From an uncultured Lachnospiraceae bacterium (GTDB taxonomy: Bacteria > Bacillota > Clostridia > Lachnospirales > Lachnospiraceae): a stretch of DNA of 6,314 nucleotides. Both the position numbers and the translations under genes were made by a program. Positions 1 to 5,586 of the stretch are shown here, one piece after another. Each line of letters starts with the position of its first letter. Positions within the stretch are counted from its first letter, which is position 1. The stretch lies in contig CASGVX010000128.1 in assembly GCA_949346185.1 (NCBI GenBank), positions 1 to 6,314 of the forward strand. The letters run 5' to 3'. Below the pieces are notes generated by a model that was given only the letters and a program-made list of their open reading frames with translations, was not told where the DNA came from and searched no databases.

Positions 1-2
1 AA

Positions 3-30
3 GGGGGAAGAGGGAAGGGGGATTGAGGGG
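3..30 (+). promoter_or_regulatory. Putative G-quadruplex motif upstream of the blaI-like gene
   Basis: Four runs of at least three G (3-7, 12-14, 17-21, 27-30) are separated by loops of 4, 2 and 5 bases, which fits the usual G3+N1-7 quadruplex pattern. It ends 37 bases before the repressor start codon. If the transcript starts further upstream, this would be a structured 5' leader; it could equally lie in the tail of an upstream gene, since one frame is open from base 1 to a TAG at 40-42. No promoter is visible in bases 1-67. Folding and any role are inference. Confidence 0.35.
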
Positions 31-67
31 AGTTTGGAGTAGGAGACCATCAGGAAGGAGAGCGGCT

Positions 68-448
68 ATGGGCAACGCAAAGACGGATTTGTATCACATG
101 GGAACGGTAGAGAGGAGGTTTGCAGAGATGATTTGGGAGCAGGAACCCATAGGGTCCGGGGAACTGGTAAAATTGGCAGAGGACAGGCTGGAATGGAAGA
201 AATCCACCACCTACACGGTTCTGCGCAAACTCTGCGACAGGGGGATTTTTCAAAATGAAGGCAGCATCGTTACATCTATATTGAACCGGGAACAATATTA
301 TGGAAGGCAGAGCAAGCAGTTCGTGTCGGAGACATTTTCCGGCTCCCTGCCACGTTTCATCGCTGCCTTTGCAGGGGAGGAGAAATTGACAAAAAAGGAA
401 ATCGCCTCTCTGAAGGCTCTGGTGGAAAAGTACGAGAAGGAGGAGTAG
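68..448 (+). CDS. BlaI/MecI/CopY-family winged-helix transcriptional repressor
   Basis: 126-residue protein, the usual size for the BlaI/MecI/CopY (Penicillinase_R) family. These dimeric cytoplasmic repressors bind operator DNA and are inactivated by proteolysis when a partner BlaR1/MecR1 membrane protease is triggered. The winged helix is visible at residues 15-75: a helix with the typical ERRFAEMIWE pattern, then the helix-turn-helix around 31-59 (GELVKLAEDR, then KKSTTYTVLRKLCDRGI), and a beta wing. Residues 94-126 (LPRFIAAFAGEEKLTKKEI, then a charged helix) match the C-terminal dimerisation helices. The start at ATG 68 is preferred over an in-frame TTG at 23, because AAGGAG (55-60) lies 7 bases upstream and family similarity begins there. 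The gene is followed directly by its BlaR1-like partner. The controlled genes cannot be told from the sequence; I see no TACA-N2-TGTA operator in the 67 bases upstream. Confidence 0.93.
   Translation: MGNAKTDLYHMGTVERRFAEMIWEQEPIGSGELVKLAEDRLEWKKSTTYTVLRKLCDRGIFQNEGSIVTSILNREQYYGRQSKQFVSETFSGSLPRFIAAFAGEEKLTKKEIASLKALVEKYEKEE
437..445 (+). promoter_or_regulatory. Ribosome binding site inside the end of the repressor gene
   Basis: AAGGAGGAG lies inside the last codons of the repressor gene, 6 bases before the ATG at 452 of the membrane protease. This fixes that start and suggests coupled translation of the two proteins. Confidence 0.8.
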
Positions 449-451
449 GGG

Positions 452-1945
452 ATGGAACAGTGGTTGTATGGGATAGCAGATTTGACCTTGTCGGGCAGCA
501 TTGCCATATTGGGAGTGTTGATATTTCGGCGGATGCTTCAGAACCAAGGGAAGATATTTTCCTATCTTTTGTGGATCATTGTGGGGATGCGACTGTTGCT
601 GCCCATTTCCTTTGAAGGCGTGTGGGGAATGCTCCCTATGCCGGAGCTAGGCTTGGCGAGCAGCGCAGTAGCCAATATAGGAACGGGAGAGCGGGATGGC
701 AGTACCGATGCTGGTGGCGGAAAGGGTGTGAAGCCGTCTGAGAACATGGAATCTATGGCATCTGATGATGGCATCCAAGATAAGGAATCGTTAGATGACA
801 TGAATCATGTGGCATTATCTGGGTTGGTGCATGAAATAGAGTTATTGGGCAGCGACCTGGCAGGCCTGATTGCAAAATATCATGTCATAGCATTTCTTTT
901 TTGGGTATGGATTGCAGGCGTCGCAGTACTGGCTGCAAAGAATGTCCTGGCGTATTTCCGGTTAAAGAAAAGGGTGCAGATCTCCGTGAGAGAGGGGGAT
1001 TATTATCTGTCAGACCATATCTCCGGGGCTTTTGTACTGGGCTTGCTCAAACCGAGGATATATTTATCCGGTTCGCTGACGGCAGAGGAGCGCAAGTATA
1101 TTCTGGCTCACGAAAAAGTGCATCTGAGGAGGCGGGATTACCTGTGGAAGTGGGTTGCAGAGTGGATACTCTGTGTCCATTGGTTCAATCCATTGGCATG
1201 GCTTGCCTTTCGAGAGTTTGCAGCAGATATGGAAATGTCCTGCGATGAGGCGGTTCTGCGTAGGGAGCGCAGGGATGGGAGGGCGGCATACGCCAGGGTG
1301 TTGCTGGCAGAGATATCAGGAAGCAGAGTGGATGGCATAGTTCCGTTTTTTCGGGAGGGCGGAACAGAGAGGAGGATTCATAATATGATGAAAGAAAAAA
1401 TAGTTAGTAAAAAGCGGGTAGCCGTATGCGCAGGAGTGGTTCTGGCGGCAGCGGTGCTGTTAATACCAAGTTTCCGGCAGAATGAGATGAGCAAGGCGGC
1501 AGAGGAACAGCGCGCAGATGATGCTGAGGTGCAGAATGAGGATATTTGCGAGGAAGAGCTGAGTTTGCGCTTGGATGGGGATGGCAATTGGGATACGGCA
1601 ACCGAAATGAAGGAAGAGTTAAAAGATGTAAAGGGAAGAGAGTATGGTTATCCTACGTCAGCGTATATTATTTATTCCGGTGGAGGAGAGAGGGGACTGG
1701 GTGTGAATAATGAACAACTGGACATGGCCGCTCGCATGGTTCGAGAAGATGTTGCTCGCCTCGGGGGGGACTTCACCTGCCTTGTATACGATGAGAAGAA
1801 ATCCAATGATCTGGCAAAGAAGCATGGCTGCGACTTGGTTTTTACCGTGGGCTTTGAGATGCCCACGGGTGAGGATGGCAAAAGTAAAAAACACGAGGAA
1901 AGAATTGGTATCTGTCAAAGGGGGATGGCGGTCAGTGGCAGATAA
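452..1945 (+). CDS. BlaR1/MecR1-like M56 membrane metalloprotease (antirepressor)
   Basis: 497-residue integral membrane protein of peptidase family M56. By family knowledge, such proteins sense an outside signal, activate a cytoplasmic zinc protease and relieve repression by the BlaI-type partner, here encoded 3 bases upstream. Hydrophobic segments lie at about 10-26, 36-52, 144-162 and 323-340. The zinc site HEKVH is at 220-224, with the third ligand probably E261 in the EMSCDEAVL motif, so the protease looks active. The outer loop between segments 2 and 3 (about 53-143) is long, Gly- and acid-rich. The C-terminal outer part (about 341-497) is only about 155 residues and lacks the penicillin-binding SxxK/SxN/KTG motifs of true BlaR1, so the signal is unlikely to be a beta-lactam. 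The last 17 residues look out of frame: slipping back one base at the A6 run (1886-1891) gives an ending containing NWYLSKGDGGQWQIKDA that stops at 1971 (about 506 residues). The gene end converges on the peptidase gene. Confidence 0.9.
   Translation: MEQWLYGIADLTLSGSIAILGVLIFRRMLQNQGKIFSYLLWIIVGMRLLLPISFEGVWGMLPMPELGLASSAVANIGTGERDGSTDAGGGKGVKPSENMESMASDDGIQDKESLDDMNHVALSGLVHEIELLGSDLAGLIAKYHVIAFLFWVWIAGVAVLAAKNVLAYFRLKKRVQISVREGDYYLSDHISGAFVLGLLKPRIYLSGSLTAEERKYILAHEKVHLRRRDYLWKWVAEWILCVHWFNPLAWLAFREFAADMEMSCDEAVLRRERRDGRAAYARVLLAEISGSRVDGIVPFFREGGTERRIHNMMKEKIVSKKRVAVCAGVVLAAAVLLIPSFRQNEMSKAAEEQRADDAEVQNEDICEEELSLRLDGDGNWDTATEMKEELKDVKGREYGYPTSAYIIYSGGGERGLGVNNEQLDMAARMVREDVARLGGDFTCLVYDEKKSNDLAKKHGCDLVFTVGFEMPTGEDGKSKKHEERIGICQRGMAVSGR
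1886..1891 (+). other. A6 run: probable frameshift point in the M56 protease gene
   Basis: In the annotated frame this run reads as AAA AAA (Lys-Lys). Restoring one A, or a -1 slip here, moves translation to a frame that is open to TGA 1969-1971 and encodes a Trp/Gly-rich tail (WYLSKGDGGQWQIKDA) typical of a folded beta-strand end. The annotated frame instead gives HEERIGICQRGMAVSGR. A mutation, a homopolymer sequencing error, or slippage by RNA polymerase or the ribosome would all look the same here. Confidence 0.5.
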
Positions 1946-1957
1946 AGGATGCAGCAA

Positions 1958-4126
1958 TTACTTCACCTTGATCTTTACCGTGCCTTTCTTTCCGTTGTAG
2001 GTTTTCACCTTGATCTTTACCGTGCCTTTTTTCTTGGCTTTCACCACGCCCTTGCTATTGACTGTGGCGATCTTTTTATTGGATGAATGGAAGGCGATTA
2101 TATTACTGGCGCTATTCTTGGGGAGGACTGCCTTGACTTTGGTGGTTCGTCCCTTTTTCAGCGTTTTTTTGCCAGCCTTGGCCTTCACGGAGGAGGGCGC
2201 CTTCTTCACTGTTACTTTGAGGGTGACGGGGGCTGCTTTTCCAGAGGGGGTGGAGATGGTAATCTTCGCCGTTCCTGTCTTTTTGCCAATCAGGCCGCCC
2301 CGGCCGTCTGGATTGGCCACGGATTTCTTGCTGCTGTGAAAGAGGAGATGCTCCGTGGTATTTGCGGGAGTGGCAGTGACGCACTTGGCGACTTCCAAAC
2401 TCTCCCTTTTTCCAATCGTTATTTTTTTCGCTTTCAGCGTGATCTTTGTCACCGGCCGCTTGGAGGTTTGGTTTGTGGACGAATTCCCCCCGCTGGAACC
2501 GCCGTTGTTTCCCGGGGTGGGCGTGTTGGGAATATGGGTCTTCTGCTGCTCGTCATACTCCGCTTGGGAAACATTTGTCCCGAATGCTTTTACGCAGACA
2601 TTATTCAGATTGTAGGTTTGATGTAACCCCTGCTCCGTGTATCTGGTGGAATCCCTCCATTGATTCGTGGTATCGTCATATATGAAGCTCTGTCCCGCCC
2701 GGCTTCCTAAGACAAGTCCGTTGTTTTCTGTAGGCTCGCCCTCTATGGGGGCATAAATGGTTCTATTTTGGCAAATATATTTGACCGTTATTGAGAAACT
2801 TTCCCCTGGAGCCACGATGATGCTTTCTTTTAAGGGAATGGTGTGGTAGCCATTGTAGTCTGCCGTTCCTTGGGTGGTACATTTTGTGACATGGTCTCCG
2901 TCTACAGGATTTTTGGTCTGCAGATTCCGATAGACGGAAATCTCATATTTTTGCGCATCCGTAATCGTATAGATGGCGGCGGCAGATATTTTCTGGGGAG
3001 AATCGCTGGCGTTGGTGAAGATGTTGGCGATGGAGATGTCTTGCCCTTCGCCGATCAACCCGCTTCCATAGCCGGAGCCATCATAGCTGTAATTGGTGTC
3101 ATAATTATCTGCGGCATTTGCCTCGAATGTGGTAAATTCGCACAGGGAGGTATCATAATAGGACACCCAATAGTATCCTTGGTTGCCCCAATCAGTGCCG
3201 TAACTATTTGCAATGAGCCAAGCTCCCTTTCCTTTGTCTGGCATGGTGCGGAAAGAGGAGAAGTCATCATCCCATCCTATAATGGTAACGCAGTGGTTGG
3301 CATCCTCTTCGTCCCTTGAGTTTTGGTATACGGAATATTCCCCGTCTTTTTCATAAACGTTCCGATTGCTGAAATAGAGAGATACATCCATGGAGCCATT
3401 TTCCATAATTGCCTGTTTCTTGGTAGTCAGGTCGGCGTAATCATAATTCTTGGCATTGGTCAGATGAACCTCGCTCTTGGTGCGCAGGCTATCGTCCCCG
3501 GAGGACATCCTCTCCTCCATCTGGAGAACCTCTCCTTGGGTATTTCCGGTAAAGGGGGCATCTTCCTCCTTGGCGGCACCCCACCAGTTTGCCAGAGTGG
3601 CAATGGCGCTCATGTAGTTTCCGCCCTGGTTGTATGTATTTTCATAGCCGACGATTCTGTTGGAATCCCCCTGAAGCGGGTGGGAAATATCTGATATGCC
3701 GTGGTAGGAGTACCATGCCAGATGGCTTTCTGAAAAGTCAGTGCTTTCCAAGGAGGACAGTCCTTTTCGCATGCTGCTGCTCTCCAGAGATTTCAGTGCG
3801 CCAAATGCCCAGCATGCTCCTGTCTCTCCTTGGTCTTTGATGCCCGTGACAGCATTTTCATTCCTAGCGTCAAAGGACGGGGGCAGGCTGGCGGTTCGTT
3901 TTCTCTTCGTCTCAGATGGGGAGTTTTCAGAAATTTCCACGACCTTCCCGGATGCGTCCACATACCGATAGCGATTCAGCCCGTCGTTCTGGCCTGTCAA
4001 TTCCCGGGTAATCATGGGCAGGGAAGAACTGTTCCCTTCTGGGGATGCCTGAATTTGTACAGGGCTTATGGGGGAAAGGGCTAGGGCCAGGGAAAGGATT
4101 CCAGGCATGATAAGTCTCTTGGTCAT
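1958..4126 (-). CDS. Secreted papain-family (C1A) cysteine peptidase with lectin-like and two BIG2 domains
   Basis: 722-residue secreted protein. A signal peptide (1-27; basic MTKR, then a hydrophobic stretch ending QIQA) is followed by a short propeptide-like region with KRKR at 74-77. The papain-type catalytic domain spans about 82-335 and has all expected residues: oxyanion Q99 and nucleophile C105 (DQGETGACWAFGA), H278 (NHCVTIIGWDD) and N307 (WLIANSYGTDWG), so it should be an active endopeptidase. Residues about 345-522 resemble the lectin-like domain often found after papain domains in Firmicutes. A Gly/Ser/Asn linker (about 537-556) leads to two bacterial Ig-like BIG2 domains (about 558-641 and 645-722). 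No LPXTG, SLH or C-terminal membrane anchor is seen. The last 82 residues have 26 Lys and 1 Arg and no Asp or Glu. The start is supported by AAAGGAGG 6 bases upstream. It overlaps the upstream PAP2 gene by ATGA. The substrate is unknown; a host or matrix protein, or a cell-surface protein, is plausible. Confidence 0.93.
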   Translation of the reverse strand: MTKRLIMPGILSLALALSPISPVQIQASPEGNSSSLPMITRELTGQNDGLNRYRYVDASGKVVEISENSPSETKRKRTASLPPSFDARNENAVTGIKDQGETGACWAFGALKSLESSSMRKGLSSLESTDFSESHLAWYSYHGISDISHPLQGDSNRIVGYENTYNQGGNYMSAIATLANWWGAAKEEDAPFTGNTQGEVLQMEERMSSGDDSLRTKSEVHLTNAKNYDYADLTTKKQAIMENGSMDVSLYFSNRNVYEKDGEYSVYQNSRDEEDANHCVTIIGWDDDFSSFRTMPDKGKGAWLIANSYGTDWGNQGYYWVSYYDTSLCEFTTFEANAADNYDTNYSYDGSGYGSGLIGEGQDISIANIFTNASDSPQKISAAAIYTITDAQKYEISVYRNLQTKNPVDGDHVTKCTTQGTADYNGYHTIPLKESIIVAPGESFSITVKYICQNRTIYAPIEGEPTENNGLVLGSRAGQSFIYDDTTNQWRDSTRYTEQGLHQTYNLNNVCVKAFGTNVSQAEYDEQQKTHIPNTPTPGNNGGSSGGNSSTNQTSKRPVTKITLKAKKITIGKRESLEVAKCVTATPANTTEHLLFHSSKKSVANPDGRGGLIGKKTGTAKITISTPSGKAAPVTLKVTVKKAPSSVKAKAGKKTLKKGRTTKVKAVLPKNSASNIIAFHSSNKKIATVNSKGVVKAKKKGTVKIKVKTYNGKKGTVKIKVK
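1962..2029. repeat. 26-bp direct repeat, 42-bp period, at the 3' end of the peptidase gene
   Basis: An exact 26-base sequence occurs at 1962-1987 and again at 2004-2029. On the minus strand both copies encode KGTVKIKVK, separated by TYNGK, i.e. the last two strands of the final BIG2 domain. The period is a multiple of three (14 codons), so copy-number change would keep the frame. It is best read as an internal protein duplication or homogenised strand repeat, not a mobile element. Confidence 0.75.
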
Positions 4127-4815
4127 TGGTAACCTCCTTTATTTGCAGTGATGCTCCCTGCTTTTCTTCTTTTCCTCCATTCGGGTAACCGGAGGTATAC
4201 CAGATAGGCATACAGGTAATAGAGGAGAAAGGCTGTGGCTGCGTCTAGGAAGGAGTGCTGTTTCAGGAACATGGTGGACAGGCAGATTAGGCAGCATAAG
4301 ATCAAGGATGCCATTCGCCATTTTTTTCGATTCCTGAATGTGTGGCTGGTGGCAAATGCCACATGGATTGCAACCGCATTATATACATGGATGCTGGGCA
4401 GCACGTTGGTCTTGGTATCGCTTTCGTATATGAACTGGATGATATCCTTAAACATATTCCGATGACCCAGCGCGGTTAAATCCGGCCGCATGTTCTGCTC
4501 GTTGGGAAATATCAGGTAAATCAGGAGACAGGTACTCATCCCCAGAATCAGCGTGATGACGCAGCGATAATAATCCTCCAGATGATTCGTCTGGAAGAAG
4601 AGGAAAATCAGTACTGCCGCCACGTAGACAAACCACAGCAGGTAGGGGATGGTAAAGATTTCCGCAAAGGGAATCCAGTCGTCTACAAAGCAGTGGATGT
4701 CTGTAAAGGGAATGTCATCCCTTGCCTCCAGCCAGACAAAGCAATGCATATAGATGGGAAAATACAATATAAATGCAATATGCTTATATTTATAAATGAT
4801 GTTTTTTAAGTTCAT
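4123..4815 (-). CDS. PAP2-superfamily integral membrane phosphatase-like protein
   Basis: 230-residue polytopic membrane protein with about six hydrophobic segments (roughly 11-27, 52-75, 86-104, 143-158, 167-184, 190-208). PAP2 (phosphatidic acid phosphatase type 2) motifs are recognisable in order and at canonical spacing: NEQNMRP (R110-P111), PSIH (140-143) in place of PSGH, and S180...H187...D191 in place of SRx5Hx3D. The catalytic histidines H143 and H187 and D191 are present. The motif-1 lysine is replaced (F103) and the motif-3 arginine is Thr181, so it belongs to a divergent branch that includes lipid-phosphate phosphatases and phospho-alcohol transferases. The likely role is lipid phosphate or undecaprenyl-type chemistry at the membrane, but the substrate is not shown. 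The start has GAGGAA (4820-4825) just upstream. The stop overlaps the start of the secreted peptidase (ATGA), and DUF5662 lies upstream on the same strand, so it sits in the middle of a probable operon. Confidence 0.85.
   Translation of the reverse strand: MNLKNIIYKYKHIAFILYFPIYMHCFVWLEARDDIPFTDIHCFVDDWIPFAEIFTIPYLLWFVYVAAVLIFLFFQTNHLEDYYRCVITLILGMSTCLLIYLIFPNEQNMRPDLTALGHRNMFKDIIQFIYESDTKTNVLPSIHVYNAVAIHVAFATSHTFRNRKKWRMASLILCCLICLSTMFLKQHSFLDAATAFLLYYLYAYLVYLRLPEWRKRRKAGSITANKGGYQ
4133..4140 (-). promoter_or_regulatory. Ribosome binding site for the peptidase, inside the PAP2 gene
   Basis: AAAGGAGG on the minus strand lies in the last codons of the PAP2 gene (Lys-Gly-Gly), 6 bases before the peptidase ATG. 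With the 4-base ATGA overlap (4123-4126), this is a classic arrangement for translational coupling. Confidence 0.85.
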
Positions 4816-4919
4816 GTGATTCCTCGTTTCCTATTCCCGGTCGGTAATTCTGATGTATCGGCCGCCCATCGCCCCTGCGCCTGCAATTCTGGATATTGGC
4901 GGCTCCGCGCTTCTGTCAG

Positions 4920-5480
4920 CTAGTGCTTCGGGGAATCCTTCCAGGGGATTTCCCGCCGGATATACTGAAATGTCTTCTCTTCCCCCTCTTCTGCCAGCAT
5001 ATGCAATAGCCGCTCCAGTAATTCTTTTGTCTGGGGGTGGAGCAGGTAGTGGGACTTGTTTTTCTCGTAATATCTCAGGGGGAAGGAATCGTCATAGGAA
5101 TCTTTATTGTAGTTCCTGCTGGCGGCCACCCGGTCGCAAAACATTTCCAAGATATACCGGGTGGGCATGGGCATTCCCTGCAACCCTTGGGAAGCATCCG
5201 TAGTAAAGTCAATCCAGTATTCATAATGATGCCGGTTCCTGCCCTTGTGGTGGAGCCAGGCGCTGGAATAGCCCCGCTCTGCCCGCTCTTTGTGGTTGGG
5301 GCTTTTGACTCCGCCTTGGTAGAAGCGTACGCCGTTGAAAAATTCCACGGGGCTGTATTTCGACCAGTCGTGCATGATGCCTTGCTTATACAGCCCTGCC
5401 CGAAAGCAGTATCGCCTCACTAGTTTCTTATGATGTAAAATGGTGCCGAGGTGACCTCGGAAGTTATTCCAAAAACCCAT
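4920..5480 (-). CDS. DUF5662 family protein
   Basis: 186-residue soluble protein without a signal peptide or membrane segment, recognised as DUF5662. Family members are common in Firmicutes and have no firm function. It is rich in conserved His/Asp clusters that could bind metal: GLYKQGIMHDWSKYSP (H37, D38), AWLHHKGRNRHHYEYWID (H77, H78, H84, H85, D91) and MFCDRVAASRNY (D116), with a charged C-terminal helix at about 150-175. The start is secure: AGGAGG (5486-5491) lies 5 bases before the ATG, and a sigma-A promoter lies just upstream. It is first in the cluster with PAP2 and the peptidase. The stop may be premature: adding one base in the G4 run at 4930-4933 would extend the protein by about 32 residues (PEALADRSAEPPISRI onward) to a TAG at 4831-4833, 15 bases before the PAP2 start. 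A metal-dependent hydrolase role is only a guess. Confidence 0.85.
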   Translation of the reverse strand: MGFWNNFRGHLGTILHHKKLVRRYCFRAGLYKQGIMHDWSKYSPVEFFNGVRFYQGGVKSPNHKERAERGYSSAWLHHKGRNRHHYEYWIDFTTDASQGLQGMPMPTRYILEMFCDRVAASRNYNKDSYDDSFPLRYYEKNKSHYLLHPQTKELLERLLHMLAEEGEEKTFQYIRREIPWKDSPKH

Positions 5481-5511
5481 GCGTACCTCCTAAATCCGTA
5501 TCAGTGATTGA

Positions 5512-5540
5512 ATTGTACCACGGCAGTGGGATTAAGTCAA
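5512..5540 (-). promoter_or_regulatory. Sigma-A type promoter for the DUF5662-PAP2-peptidase cluster
   Basis: On the minus strand, -35 TTGACT (5535-5540) and -10 TACAAT (5512-5517) are separated by exactly 17 bases (5518-5534). Transcription would start near 5504-5505, about 24 bases before the DUF5662 start codon. A second perfect -35-like TTGACA sits just upstream (5546-5551), 11 bases away. The spacer begins with a small dyad, CCAC-GGCA-GTGG (5518-5529), which could be a protein site. No other promoter is obvious before PAP2 or the peptidase. Confidence 0.75.
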
Positions 5541-5586
5541 AAAAATGTCAAAGAGTCTTATTTGCGGAGGGCGTGATGGTTGCTAT

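Noticed and set aside
23..67. In-frame TTG start that would lengthen the repressor by 15 residues
   Set aside because: The ATG at 68 has a good ribosome binding site and matches the family N-terminus; the extra residues (MRGVWSRRPSGRRAA) look like translated leader.
452..1945. Calling this gene pair a beta-lactam resistance system
   Set aside because: No penicillin-binding motifs in the sensor and no beta-lactamase or PBP2a gene in the window.
1962..2029. Direct repeats as a CRISPR array or mobile-element target duplication
   Set aside because: Only two copies with a 16-base spacer, and both translate to the same BIG2 strand within the gene.
2087..2626. Long plus-strand open frame of 179 codons
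   Set aside because: It lies opposite the BIG2/linker part of the peptidase gene, has no family likeness or ribosome binding site, and is explained by codon bias of the true gene.
2843..3694. Plus-strand open frames opposite the papain and lectin-like domains
   Set aside because: Shadows of the peptidase gene, which has clear catalytic motifs and a signal peptide on the other strand.
5037..5423. Plus-strand open frame of 128 codons opposite DUF5662
   Set aside because: DUF5662 has recognisable family motifs, a strong ribosome binding site and a promoter on the minus strand; the plus frame has none.
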